A stretch of 64,000 nucleotides of DNA from Actinomadura physcomitrii. GTDB lineage: Bacteria > Actinomycetota > Actinomycetes > Streptosporangiales > Streptosporangiaceae. The stretch lies in assembly GCF_008923205.2 (NCBI RefSeq), contig NZ_WBMS02000048.1:1-64000 (forward strand). Reading direction: 5' to 3'. The position numbers and the translations under genes were made by a program. Below, piece by piece: positions 28,483 through 37,839 of this stretch. The first letter of the stretch is position 1. Every line of letters begins with the position of its first letter. The notes beneath the pieces are model-generated. The model was given only the letters and a program-made list of their open reading frames with translations. It made no database searches and was not told the origin of the DNA.

Positions 28483-29478
28483 TCAGTCCGCCACGTTCCA
28501 GTAGCGGTCCGCCGCGAAGATCAGCGCGGCGGCGCCGATCAGGCCCGAGGTCTGCCCGAGCGCCGCCGGGACGATCTGCGTCTTGCGCGCGAACGCCATC
28601 CACGCGTGCGCCCGGAACGCCTCCTCCACCGGGTCGAACAGCAGCGCGCCCGCCTGCGACACGCCGCCGCCGATCGCGACGACGTCCAGGTCGCACAGGT
28701 GGGTCGCCGACGCGATCGCGACGCCGATGGCGTGCCCCGCGCGGCGCATCGCGGCCACCGCGACCGGGTGCCCGCGGCGCGCGTCGGAGGCCAGTTCGAC
28801 GCCGGTGACGTCCTGCCCGCCGGGCCGCCAGCCCTCCCCGCGCGCCCACGCGACCAGCCCGGGCCCGCGGGCGATCGCCTCCAGGCAGCCGTGCCCGCCG
28901 CACTCGCACGGCGGGCCGGCCGGCTCGACGACCACGTGGCCGATGTGCCCGGCGTTGCCGCTCGCGCCGTCGACGAGCCGGCCGCCGAGGATCAGGCCGC
29001 CGCCGACACCGGTCGACACCACCATGCCGAGCAGGTTGCTGCGCCCCCGTCCGGCGCCGCGCCAGTGCTCGCCGATCGCGACGCAGACCGCGTCGTTGTG
29101 CACGCGGACGGGCACCCCCGGGTACCGGCCGCGGAGCCGCTCGCGCAGCGGGAACCCGCGCCAGGCCGGGATGTTGAGCGGCGACACCTCCGCGGCGGGC
29201 CAGGTCATCGGGCCGCCGCAGCCGGCGCCGACGCCCGCGAGCGCGGGCGAGCCGGCGTCGGCGTGCACCTTGTCGAGCAGGCCCTGCAGCGTCCGCCACA
29301 GGCCCTCGGCGTCCAGCCCCTCGCCGTTCGGGGTGGCGACGCGGTCGTAGGCGGCGACCCGGCCGCCGGGCTCGATGACCGCCGCGGCCAGCTTCGTCCC
29401 GCCGACGTCCACCGCGAGGACGGGTGCGGCCGCCCCCGCGGCCGAGCCCGCAGCCGCGGCCGGGCCCGCAGCCGCCAT
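28483..29478 (-). CDS. ROK family sugar kinase
   Basis: Product of 331 residues. The ATP motif DVGGTK starts at Asp24, the phosphate-transfer region includes NDA in RVHNDAVCVAIGEH, and the zinc motif CECGGHGCLEA is complete. It is probably a glucokinase-like or N-acetylhexosamine kinase; the substrate cannot be fixed. The ATG overlaps the stop of the upstream FIST gene as TGATG, so translation is coupled. Residues 1-18 are Ala/Gly-rich and may belong to a longer-than-normal N-terminus. ilvA follows 20 bp downstream. Confidence 0.88.
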   Translation of the reverse strand: MAAAGPAAAAGSAAGAAAPVLAVDVGGTKLAAAVIEPGGRVAAYDRVATPNGEGLDAEGLWRTLQGLLDKVHADAGSPALAGVGAGCGGPMTWPAAEVSPLNIPAWRGFPLRERLRGRYPGVPVRVHNDAVCVAIGEHWRGAGRGRSNLLGMVVSTGVGGGLILGGRLVDGASGNAGHIGHVVVEPAGPPCECGGHGCLEAIARGPGLVAWARGEGWRPGGQDVTGVELASDARRGHPVAVAAMRRAGHAIGVAIASATHLCDLDVVAIGGGVSQAGALLFDPVEEAFRAHAWMAFARKTQIVPAALGQTSGLIGAAALIFAADRYWNVAD

Positions 29479-30638
29479 CACCGGTCCCCCGCCCGGCCGA
29501 ACGCCAGGATGGACGCGGTGAACCCGTGCACGTGGTTGCGCCCGGCGACCGGGCCGATCTCGCCCGCGGCGAAGAACCCGCCGACCCCGGCCGGGCCGAA
29601 CGCCCGGTCCAGCACCTTGGCGTCGTGGTCGGAGTCGGGGAACATCGCCTGGCCCCGCCCGTTGCAGGAGATCAGCAGCGCGCCCTCGACCGGGGCGAGG
29701 TCGAACCGCTCCAGCAGCGCCGACAGCTCCTCCTCGGCGGCGCCCGCGTCGCGGACCTGGAACCTGACGGTCCGCCCCACGTCCACCACGTCGCCGATCG
29801 CGATCGCGCCGCTGTCGGTGTCGGCGCCGACCACCCCGCGGACGAGGAAGTCGCCGCGCTCGTGCTCGTCGGCGTACTCGTCCATCGCGACGCCGATCAG
29901 CAGGCCGCGGCCGGCCAGCTCCTGCTCGTCCTCGGGCAGCTCCAGGACGATCTGCTCCAGCTTCTCCAGCGCCGGCACGCCCGCCAGCTCGTACAGCACG
30001 TTCTCGTCGGCCTTCGTCACGACCATGTCCGGGCCGATCGGGCGGGCGCCCTGGCTGACGACGGTCGCGGCGGTGACGGCGCCGCCGATGACCACGCCGA
30101 CCGCGCCGTCCTCGTACACGTCGCCGTCCACGAACAGCCGCGCCTCGCCGTGCTCGCCCGCCTCGGCGAGGCCGCCGACGAGCGCGAGGCCGGGCAGCGC
30201 GTCGTCGGACCGCTCGACGAACGCGTCCACCGGGAAGCTGTACGGGTCGGCCAGCAGCAGCCCGACCACGTCGTCGTCCTGCCCCTCCGGCATGCCGACC
30301 ACGATCAGCTTGTCCTCGGCCTTCAGCGTCTCCAGCCGGAACGCTTCCAGCCGCGCGCCGGGCAGCACCGCCGCCCACGCGCTGACCGCGCCCGCGTCCT
30401 CCACGCCCCGGCCCCCGCCGATCACCCCGGACGCGCTGCAGCCGATCATCAGCGCGGGCGCCGCGGCCAGCGCCGCGCGCCGCGCCGCGGCCGCGATCTC
30501 CTCCGGGTCGTCCCCGGAGATGAAGACGCAGACCAGGTCGGGCGCCGCGGACAGCGGCGCGAGCGCCTGCTCGACCGCGGACACGGCGGCACTGGACAGA
30601 TCGGGGCCGAGGGCCAGGCCGTCACCGAATCGCGCCAT
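29478..30638 (-). CDS. FIST N- and C-domain signal transduction protein
   Basis: Product of 386 residues. A FIST_N domain (about 5-180, with PALMIGCSASGVIGG) precedes a FIST_C domain (about 190-370, with ALLISCNGRGQAMFPDSDHDAKVL and GFFAAGEIGPVAGRNHVHGFTAS). FIST proteins are sensory modules thought to bind small ligands such as amino acids. No output domain is fused. The start at 30638 is preferred because GAGGGAGG lies upstream. It is translationally coupled to the ROK kinase. Confidence 0.88.
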   Translation of the reverse strand: MARFGDGLALGPDLSSAAVSAVEQALAPLSAAPDLVCVFISGDDPEEIAAAARRAALAAAPALMIGCSASGVIGGGRGVEDAGAVSAWAAVLPGARLEAFRLETLKAEDKLIVVGMPEGQDDDVVGLLLADPYSFPVDAFVERSDDALPGLALVGGLAEAGEHGEARLFVDGDVYEDGAVGVVIGGAVTAATVVSQGARPIGPDMVVTKADENVLYELAGVPALEKLEQIVLELPEDEQELAGRGLLIGVAMDEYADEHERGDFLVRGVVGADTDSGAIAIGDVVDVGRTVRFQVRDAGAAEEELSALLERFDLAPVEGALLISCNGRGQAMFPDSDHDAKVLDRAFGPAGVGGFFAAGEIGPVAGRNHVHGFTASILAFGRAGDR

Positions 30639-30710
30639 CGGCGCCGCCTCCCTCACTCCGTTCACCGGGTCGCATCACATCTGCAAGTCTCCCCCGCCGG
30701 ACGCATCTGA

Positions 30711-30896
30711 CCCAACCTTCGGGCGAAAGCCCGGGGGGTCTGGGGGTCCGCCCCCAGAGGCAATACCGACCCAACCTTCGGGCGAAAGCCCGGGGGGTCT
30801 GGGGGTCCGCCCCCAGAGGCAATACCGACCCAACCTTCGGGCGAAAGCCCGGGGGTCTGGGGGTCCGCCCCCGGGGGAGATGCCGCCCCAACCTTC
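30711..30896. repeat. Three tandem 59-bp repeats plus a partial fourth
   Basis: Units begin CCCAACCTTCGGGCG at 30711, 30770, 30829 and (partial) 30887. Each carries CTTCGGGCGAAAG and TGGGGGTCCGCCCCCA palindromes. The first two copies are identical and the third is slightly diverged. It lies between the divergent FIST and AAA ATPase genes. There are no spacers of different sequence, so it is not a CRISPR array. The rest of the 356-bp gap holds nothing I recognise. Confidence 0.85.
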
Positions 30897-30994
30897 GGGT
30901 CACGTCCGGGTCGCGCCGCGCCCGGGCACGGGGGGGCGAGGAATCCGCGGCGCACAGGTGCGATCGCGCGCGTCGGCGACGTAGTGTCGATCGC

Positions 30995-32416
30995 GTGCGT
31001 TCATCCACACCACGCGAGACCACCCTGGGCGAGCTGCGCACCAGCGGCCACGTCCAGCGGTCGGTGAAGGCCGAGATCCGCCACAACCTGCTCGCCCGGC
31101 TGAGATCGGGCGAGCCGCGCTTTCCCGGCATCCTCGGCTTCGACGACACCGTTCTCCCCCATCTCGAGCGCGCCCTGCTCGCCGGCCACGACCTCGTGCT
31201 GCTCGGCGAGCGCGGCCAGGGCAAGACGCGGCTGATCCGCACCCTCGGCGGGCTGCTGGACGAGTGGACCCCGGTGGTGGCCGGCTGCGAGATCAACGAC
31301 CATCCCTACGACCCGGTGTGCGTGCGCTGCCGCCGGCTCGCCGCCGAGCTCGGCGACGAGCTGCCGGTCGAGTGGCGGCACCGCGACGACCGCTACGGCG
31401 AGAAGCTCGCCACCCCCGACACCAGCGTCGGCGACCTCATCGGCGACGTCGACCCGATCAAGGTGGCCGAGGGCCGCACCCTCGGCGACCCGGAGACCGT
31501 GCACTTCGGTCTCGTCCCGCGCACCAACCGCGGCATCTTCTCCATCAACGAGCTGCCCGACCTGGCCGAGCGGATCCAGGTGGCGCTGCTGAACGTGCTG
31601 GAGGAGCGGGACGTGCAGATCCGCGGCTACGCGCTGCGGCTGCCGCTGGACGTGCTGCTCGTCGCGTCCGCCAACCCGGAGGACTACACCAACCGCGGCC
31701 GGATCATCACCCCGCTGAAGGACCGCTTCGGCGCGGAGATCCGCACCCACTACCCGCTGGAGCTGGACGCCGAGCTGGCGCTGATCCGGCAGGAGTCCGA
31801 CTTCGCCGACCTCGCGGGGCTGCCCGCCGAGGTGCCCGACCACCTGATCGAGGTCATCGCCCGGTTCACCCGGCTCGTCCGGGAGTCGACGGCGGTGGAC
31901 GCGCGGTCGGGCGTGTCGGCGCGGTTCGCGCTGGCGGGCGCGGAGACGGTCGCGGCGGGCGCGGTGCGGCGCGCGGCGCTGGCGGGCGAGGAGCGCGCCG
32001 TCGCGCGGGTGTGCGACCTGCCGGCGGTGGTGCCGTCGCTGATGGGCAAGGTGGAGTTCGAGGTCAGCGAGGAGGGCCGCGAGCAGGAGGTGCTGGAGCA
32101 CTTGCTGCGCCGGGCGATCGCCGAGACCTACCGGCGCACGCTCGGCCCCGCCGACCTGTCCGGGCTGCTGGACAAGTTCGACTCCGGCGACACCGTCGAG
32201 TCGGGCGAGCTGGTGCCCTCCACCGAGCTGCTGCGGCGGATCGGGCAGGTGCCCGGCCTCGCCAAGATCATGGAGCGGCTCGGCATGTCCGGGGAGTCCC
32301 CCGAGCAGGCCGCGGCCGCGCTGGAGTTCGCCCTGGAGGGGCTGTTCCTGACCCGGCGGCTGTCCAAGGACGTGCAGGGCGGCCGGGCCGACGGGACGGC
32401 GACGTACCGGACCTGA
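30995..32416 (+). CDS. MoxR/ChlI-type AAA+ ATPase
   Basis: Product of 473 residues. Walker A is GERGQGKT near residue 72, and a sensor region ASANPEDYTNRGR and the arginine-rich TPLKDRFGAEIRTHYP follow, as in magnesium-chelatase I-like proteins. A Cys pair (DPVCVRCRR) lies in an inserted segment. Databases often mislabel these as sigma-54-interacting regulators, but no DNA-binding domain is visible. It is followed after 37 bp by a VWA protein, the classic chaperone-like MoxR-VWA pairing used for metal insertion or complex assembly. The client is unknown. Confidence 0.88.
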   Translation: MRSSTPRETTLGELRTSGHVQRSVKAEIRHNLLARLRSGEPRFPGILGFDDTVLPHLERALLAGHDLVLLGERGQGKTRLIRTLGGLLDEWTPVVAGCEINDHPYDPVCVRCRRLAAELGDELPVEWRHRDDRYGEKLATPDTSVGDLIGDVDPIKVAEGRTLGDPETVHFGLVPRTNRGIFSINELPDLAERIQVALLNVLEERDVQIRGYALRLPLDVLLVASANPEDYTNRGRIITPLKDRFGAEIRTHYPLELDAELALIRQESDFADLAGLPAEVPDHLIEVIARFTRLVRESTAVDARSGVSARFALAGAETVAAGAVRRAALAGEERAVARVCDLPAVVPSLMGKVEFEVSEEGREQEVLEHLLRRAIAETYRRTLGPADLSGLLDKFDSGDTVESGELVPSTELLRRIGQVPGLAKIMERLGMSGESPEQAAAALEFALEGLFLTRRLSKDVQGGRADGTATYRT

Positions 32417-32453
32417 GCGCGGGTCCTGGAGGCGCCATGTCCGAGGAGGTTCG

Positions 32454-34535
32454 ATGAGCCGGTACAGGTACGGCGCGTACGAGGACGGTCCCGACCCGCT
32501 CGCACCGCCCTACGACGTCCGCGACGCGCTGGACGCCATGGGCGACTCGGTGCTGGACGGCACCCGTCCCGACGACGCGCTGCGGGAGCTGCTGCGCCGC
32601 GGCCTGCCGAACGCGCAGGGCCGCCGCGGCCTGGACGACCTGCTGCGGGAGGTGCGGGAGCGGCGCCGCGCGCTGCGCGAGCGGGGCCGTCTCGACGGCA
32701 CGCTGGAGGAGGCGCGGGCGCTGCTCGACACCGCGATCGGGCAGGAGCGGGCCGAGCTGTTCCCCGACCCGTCCGACGACGCGCGGCTGCGGGAGGCGGA
32801 GCTGGACGCGCTGCCGTCCGACACCTCGCAGGCGATCCGGCGGCTGTCGGACTACCAGTGGCGGTCGGACGCGGCGCGGCAGACGTTCGAGCAGCTGAAG
32901 GACCTGCTGCGCCGCGAGGTGCTGGACGCGCAGTTCCAGGGCATGAAGCAGGCCCTGCAGAACCAGGATCCGGCGGCGATGCAGCGCGTCAAGGACATGA
33001 TGGCGTCGCTGAACGAGATGCTGGAGAAGGACGCGCGGGGCGAGCACACCCAGGCCGACTTCGACCGGTTCATGGACGAGTACGGCGACATGTTCCCGGA
33101 CCGTCCGGAGAACCTGGAGGAGCTGGTCGACCAGCTCGCCCGCCGCGCCGCCGCGATGGACCGGCTGCTCGCCTCGCTCAGCCCGGAGCAGCGCGCCGAG
33201 CTGGCGGGGCTGATGGAGCAGGCCATGCAGGACGCGGGCCTCGCCATGGAGATGACGCGGCTCGGTGACGCGCTGCGCGCGCGCAGGCCCGACCTCGGCT
33301 GGGGCCAGCCCGAGCAGATGGACGGCGACAACCCGCTCGGGGTGGGCGACGCGACGACCGCGCTGGCGGAGCTCGCCGACCTGTCGGAGCTGGAGGCGGC
33401 GCTCGGCCAGGACTACCCGGGCGCGCGGCTCGACGACATCGACGAGGACGCCGTCCGGCGCGCCCTCGGCCGGCAGGCCGTCGACGACCTCGACGCGCTG
33501 CGCCGCCTGGAGAAGGAGCTGGAGAAGCAGGGCTACCTGCGGCGCAACCGCGGGAAGCTGGAGCTGACGCCGAAGGCGGTGCGGCGGCTCGGCGAGACGG
33601 CGCTGCGCCGGGTGTTCTCGCAGCTGACGTCCGGCCGGCAGGGCGACCACGACCAGCGCGACGCCGGCCAGGCGGGCGAGCTGACCGGGTCCAGCCGGGA
33701 GTGGCGGTTCGGCGACGAGCAGCCCCTCGACGTCGTCCGGACGGTGAGCAACGCGATCCGCCGCAGCGCGATGGAGGGACCGCCGCCCGGCGCGGCGGCC
33801 CGGCTCGTCGCGGCCCCGGCGGCGTCCGTGGAGTCGCTCGCCGCGGCCGAGGTGCTGGAGCCTGCGGGCGCCGACACGGTGGACCGGCGCGGTCCGGCGC
33901 GTCCGGCGAAGGTGCGGCTCGGCGTCGACGACTTCGAGGTGCACGAGACCGAGCGGCGCACCGGCGCGGCGGTCTGCCTGCTGGTGGACCTGTCGTACTC
34001 GATGGTGCTGCGCGGGACGTGGGCGGCGGCCAAGCAGACGACGCTCGCCCTGCACACCCTCGTCACCAGCAAGTTCCCGCAGGACGCGATCCAGATCATC
34101 GGGTTCTCCAACTACGCGCGGACGCTGCACCCCGAGGAGATGGCCGGGCTCGACTGGGACATGGTGCAGGGCACGAACCTGCACCACGCACTGATGATCG
34201 CGGGCCGGCATCTGGACCGGCACCCCGACTTCGAGCCGATCGTCCTGGTCGTCACCGACGGGGAGCCGACCGCGCACCTGCGGCCGGACGGCCGCTCGCT
34301 GTTCGACTACCCGCCGTCCACCGACACGCTGGTGCTGACGCTCGCCGAGGTCGACAAGATGACCCGGCGCGGCGCCACGATGAACTTCTTCATGCTGGCC
34401 GACGACCGGCGGCTGGTGTCGTTCGTGGAGGAGGTCGCGCGCCGCAACGGCGGCCGGGTGTTCGCGCCGGACGCCGACCGGCTCGGCGAGTACGTCGTCA
34501 GCGACTACCTGAGGGTGCGCCGGGGCCGCCGGTAA
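32454..34535 (+). CDS. VWA domain protein, partner of the AAA+ ATPase
   Basis: Product of 693 residues. The first 480 residues are helical and acidic, with heptad-like stretches. The C-terminal von Willebrand A domain (about 500-690) has an intact MIDAS: DLSYSM, the Thr region QGTNLHHAL and TDGEP. No signal peptide is present, so it acts in the cytoplasm with the ATPase encoded upstream. A strong GAGGAGG precedes the ATG. The long helical region may bind the client protein. Confidence 0.88.
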   Translation: MSRYRYGAYEDGPDPLAPPYDVRDALDAMGDSVLDGTRPDDALRELLRRGLPNAQGRRGLDDLLREVRERRRALRERGRLDGTLEEARALLDTAIGQERAELFPDPSDDARLREAELDALPSDTSQAIRRLSDYQWRSDAARQTFEQLKDLLRREVLDAQFQGMKQALQNQDPAAMQRVKDMMASLNEMLEKDARGEHTQADFDRFMDEYGDMFPDRPENLEELVDQLARRAAAMDRLLASLSPEQRAELAGLMEQAMQDAGLAMEMTRLGDALRARRPDLGWGQPEQMDGDNPLGVGDATTALAELADLSELEAALGQDYPGARLDDIDEDAVRRALGRQAVDDLDALRRLEKELEKQGYLRRNRGKLELTPKAVRRLGETALRRVFSQLTSGRQGDHDQRDAGQAGELTGSSREWRFGDEQPLDVVRTVSNAIRRSAMEGPPPGAAARLVAAPAASVESLAAAEVLEPAGADTVDRRGPARPAKVRLGVDDFEVHETERRTGAAVCLLVDLSYSMVLRGTWAAAKQTTLALHTLVTSKFPQDAIQIIGFSNYARTLHPEEMAGLDWDMVQGTNLHHALMIAGRHLDRHPDFEPIVLVVTDGEPTAHLRPDGRSLFDYPPSTDTLVLTLAEVDKMTRRGATMNFFMLADDRRLVSFVEEVARRNGGRVFAPDADRLGEYVVSDYLRVRRGRR

Positions 34536-34579
34536 GCGGCGGCGCGGCGCCCCGGCGAGGCGAGGAATAGGGTCGGCAC

Positions 34580-35149
34580 ATGTCGACCTCCGACCACATC
34601 CTGCTCATCCTGCACATCGGGTTCGCGATCTTCACGCTGGGCCCGCTGACCGCCGCGACGATGTCCACGCCGCGCCACATCCGCAACCGGAACGCCACGG
34701 TGGTGCGGTACCTCAACCGGACGACCCAGATCTACGGCGCCGGCACGCTGCTGATCTTCCTGTTCGGGCTGTGGCTGGCGAAGGGCGAGCTCGCGCACGT
34801 GTGGCTGTCGGCGTCGATGACGCTGTTCATCGTCGCGCTGGTGCTGCTGCTGATCGTCGAGCGGGACCAGCGGAAGGCCGCGAAGCTGCTGGACGAGGCG
34901 GGCCCGGCGGCCGCTCCCGCCGCCGCGGCGCGGGCCGCCGAACCCGCCGCGGACGACGAGAAGGGCGACAAGGGCGAGCAGGCGGCCGAGGCGAAGGCCG
35001 GCGCGGCGAAGACCGCCGAGCAGGCACCCGTGGCCGGGACGGCCGCGGCCGAGATCGCGCCGGTGGAGCGCGGCCGGATCGCCGCCATCTCCGGCGTCAT
35101 CGCGCTGATCTGGCTGGTGATCCTCGTCCTGATGGTCTGGAACGCGTGA
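34580..35149 (+). CDS. Four-helix integral membrane protein with an Ala/Lys/Glu-rich loop
   Basis: Product of 189 residues: three transmembrane helices in the first 95 residues, a charged Ala-rich linker of about 65 residues (AADDEKGDKGEQAAEAKAG), then a last helix (ISGVIALIWLVILVLMVW). It resembles DUF2269-like proteins, but I cannot assign a function. It is 44 bp downstream of the VWA gene and probably co-transcribed, so it could be part of the same system. Confidence 0.75.
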   Translation: MSTSDHILLILHIGFAIFTLGPLTAATMSTPRHIRNRNATVVRYLNRTTQIYGAGTLLIFLFGLWLAKGELAHVWLSASMTLFIVALVLLLIVERDQRKAAKLLDEAGPAAAPAAAARAAEPAADDEKGDKGEQAAEAKAGAAKTAEQAPVAGTAAAEIAPVERGRIAAISGVIALIWLVILVLMVWNA

Positions 35150-35176
35150 CGTCCCGCAGGGCGCGCCCCCGCGGGG

Positions 35177-36364
35177 TCAGGGGCGCGCCTTCGTGCGCGC
35201 CTTGATCCACTGCATGATCTCAGGCGTGATGCCGGGCACGTTCAGCATGTCCGAGGCGTGCATGACGCCCTGGACCGTCTGCACCTTCGCCGGGACGCCC
35301 ACGGCGCGCAGCGCGCTCGCGAGGCCCTGGCTCTGCGCCACCGGCACGAAGTCGCCGGTGGCGTGCAGCAGCAGCATCGGCGCGTCCCCGGCGGAGGCGT
35401 GCGTGCTGCTGTCGGCGTCCTCGACGCGCTTCCAGCAGTTCGCGGCCTTCGGGGTCGCCTCCGCCGAGCCGGGCACGCAGTGGACGAGGTCGACGACGGC
35501 CTGGCGCAGCTTGCGCTGCCGGGACGAGGCGCCGGTCAGCGCGCCGTCCTTGTAGGCCAGGAACGGGTTGTTCGGCGGCGACAGCGCCACGACGCCGCGC
35601 ACGAGGTCCGTGCCGGTCCCGTGGGTGCCGATCTGCGTCGCGAGCTGCCCGCCGGACGACGAGCCGAGCACCACGATGCGGTCGGGGTCGAGGTTCCAGG
35701 TGCGGGCGTGCCGCTTCATGAAGCGCAGGGCGCCGAGCGCGTCGTCGCGCTGCGCGGGCCACTGCGCCTTCGGCGCGAGCCGGTAGTTCGCCGACAGGAC
35801 GACGTAGCCGGCGTCGCTGAGCTTGCGCGCGAAGTACTTCCAGCTGTCCTTGCTGCCGCCCAGCCAGTAGCCGCCGTGGATGATCAGGACGCCGGGCCTG
35901 GCGGCGCTCTGCGCGGCTCCGGCGGCTCCGGCGGTGTTGCGCCCGGCGCCGCGGGCCTTGGCCCGCTGGGCCGGCGTGGGCTGCCAGTAGGCGTCGACGC
36001 GCTGGCTCACGGCCGGCCCGTAGTTGTACGTCGCGAACCGCGGGAGCTTCGGGGTCACCATGACGGCCTTGGCGCGGACGACGCCGTCGGTCCCGCCGCC
36101 GCCCGAGGTCTGCGGTTCCCCGTCGGGGGCCTGCGACGACGGCGTGCCGGACGGTGATTCAGTGCCGGGCGCGCCGCTTCCGGACGGGCCGGTGGGGGTC
36201 TGCGAGCCGGGGGCGTCCGTGGGGACGTCCGACGGGGCCGACACCGACGGCGCCGGCGCTGTCGGGCTCGGCCCGGGAGTGGTGGCCTGGGCGGCCATCG
36301 GCACGGCTACGGCGGAGACACACGTCGCGGCGAACGCCGCCCCACTGACCAGTACTTTGCGCAC
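35177..36364 (-). CDS. Secreted alpha/beta hydrolase (HSL/BD-FAE-like esterase)
   Basis: Product of 395 residues. A Sec signal (VLVSGAAFAATCVSAVAVPMAAQA) is followed by a Pro/Ser/Thr-rich linker of about 75 residues. The hydrolase domain has the oxyanion motif HGGYW, nucleophile motif GSSSGG, probable acid in HATGDFVPV and base in GVMHASDML. It is an extracellular esterase or carbohydrate deacylase of unknown substrate. The start is the GTG at 36364 with GAAAGGG 7 bp upstream, because earlier starts lack a signal peptide. It is convergent with the upstream membrane protein gene. Confidence 0.85.
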   Translation of the reverse strand: MRKVLVSGAAFAATCVSAVAVPMAAQATTPGPSPTAPAPSVSAPSDVPTDAPGSQTPTGPSGSGAPGTESPSGTPSSQAPDGEPQTSGGGGTDGVVRAKAVMVTPKLPRFATYNYGPAVSQRVDAYWQPTPAQRAKARGAGRNTAGAAGAAQSAARPGVLIIHGGYWLGGSKDSWKYFARKLSDAGYVVLSANYRLAPKAQWPAQRDDALGALRFMKRHARTWNLDPDRIVVLGSSSGGQLATQIGTHGTGTDLVRGVVALSPPNNPFLAYKDGALTGASSRQRKLRQAVVDLVHCVPGSAEATPKAANCWKRVEDADSSTHASAGDAPMLLLHATGDFVPVAQSQGLASALRAVGVPAKVQTVQGVMHASDMLNVPGITPEIMQWIKARTKARP

Positions 36365-36533
36365 CCCGGGCCCTTTCGTGAACGAACCTGGCGGGCTGAG
36401 TATAGATGTTTGATCAATTCCCGTGCGGGAAGCATGGGGCGTTCGGGGTTTTGCTCCGCCGGCACGGCGACGCCCCCGTCCGCTCGGGCGGGGGCGTTTC
36501 CGCAGTTCTCCGCGGTTCTTCGCGGATGGAACG

Positions 36534-37682
36534 TTACACCAGGGCAAGCTCCAGATCCCGGAGCAGATCGTCCGCGTCCTCGATGCCGACCGACAGCCGG
36601 ACCAGGTCGGCCGGGACCTCCAGCGGCGACCCGGCGGCCGAGGCGTGCGTCATCCGGCCCGGGTGCTCGATGAGCGACTCGACGCCGCCGAGCGACTCGC
36701 CGAGCGTGAACAGCTTCGTCCGCTCGCAGACCCGGACGGCGGCCTCCTCCGACTCCATCCGGAACGAGACCATGCCGCCGAACCCCCGCATCTGCTTGGC
36801 GGCGACCTCGTGGCCGGGGTGGTCGGGCAGCCCCGGGTACAGCACCTGCCGGACGGCGGGGTGCCGGGTCAGCATCTCGGTGACCTTCCCGGCGTTGGCG
36901 CAGTGCCGGTCCATCCGGACGCCGAGCGTCTTGATCCCGCGCAGCGTCAGCCAGGCGTCGAACGGACCCGCGACGGCGCCCATCGCGTTCTGGTGGAACG
37001 CCAGGCGCTCGCCGAGCCCACCGTCCGCGACGACCAGCGCCCCGCCGACGACGTCGGAGTGCCCGCCCATGTACTTGGTGGTGGAGTGGACCACGACGTC
37101 CGCTCCGAGCTCCAGGGGCCGCTGCAGGTACGGCGAGGCGAAGGTGTTATCGACGGCGAGCAGCGCGCCCGCGTCGTGCGCGATGCCCGCCAGCATGGCG
37201 ATGTCGGCGATGCCGAGCAGCGGGTTCGTCGGCGTCTCCACCCAGATCAGCTTCGTCTCGGGACGGATCGCCGCGCGCACCGCCGCCGCGTCCCCGAGCG
37301 GCACCGGGTCGAACGACACGCCCCACGGCTCGGCGACCTTCGCGAACAGCCGGTAGGTGCCGCCGTAGGCGTCGTTCGGGATGATCACATGGTCGCCGGG
37401 CCGGCAGACGGTGCGGATGAGGGCGTCCTCCGCGGCGAGCCCCGACGCGAACGCCAGCCCGCGCGCCCCCGACTCGATCTCGGCGAGGCATACCTCCAGC
37501 GCGGTACGCGTCGGATTGGCCGATCGGGAGTACTCGTAGCCGCCGCGCAGCCCCCCGATCCCGTCCTGCTTGTACGTGGAGACCTGGTAGATCGGCGGGA
37601 CGACCGCCCCCGTGGCGGGGTCGGGCTCCTGTCCCGCGTGGATGGCCAGGGTCTCGAACCCCCGGTGAACCTCGTTGTCCAT
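36534..37682 (-). CDS. metB: Cystathionine gamma-synthase / trans-sulfuration PLP enzyme
   Basis: Product of 382 residues. The PLP lysine is Lys203 in HSTTKYMGGHSD; YEYSRSANPTRTALE, NDAYGGTYRLF, VETPTNPLL and the C-terminal ESLGGVESLIEHP with LVRLSVGIED are typical of the Cys/Met metabolism family. Actinobacterial members can act as synthase or as cystathionine gamma-lyase, so the direction is uncertain. The ATG 37682 gives the family start. The cbs gene lies 3.4 kb away, as in M. tuberculosis Rv1077-Rv1079. Confidence 0.9.
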   Translation of the reverse strand: MDNEVHRGFETLAIHAGQEPDPATGAVVPPIYQVSTYKQDGIGGLRGGYEYSRSANPTRTALEVCLAEIESGARGLAFASGLAAEDALIRTVCRPGDHVIIPNDAYGGTYRLFAKVAEPWGVSFDPVPLGDAAAVRAAIRPETKLIWVETPTNPLLGIADIAMLAGIAHDAGALLAVDNTFASPYLQRPLELGADVVVHSTTKYMGGHSDVVGGALVVADGGLGERLAFHQNAMGAVAGPFDAWLTLRGIKTLGVRMDRHCANAGKVTEMLTRHPAVRQVLYPGLPDHPGHEVAAKQMRGFGGMVSFRMESEEAAVRVCERTKLFTLGESLGGVESLIEHPGRMTHASAAGSPLEVPADLVRLSVGIEDADDLLRDLELALV

Positions 37683-37839
37683 GGGTACGAGGCTATCCAC
37701 CCGGCACCCCTCCTCTGGGAGGAGGAACTCCCCCGCAGGTATCAGCCCCCATTTCAGCACGCGGGTTGACCCCAAGAGCGCGCGCGTTCCCTACCGTTTA
37801 ACCAGTATCCCGAGATGACCCTTTATCTAAGGAAGACGC

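Noticed and set aside
30711-30896. Possible CRISPR array
   Set aside because: The units are directly contiguous 59-bp repeats with no variable spacers, and no cas genes are nearby.
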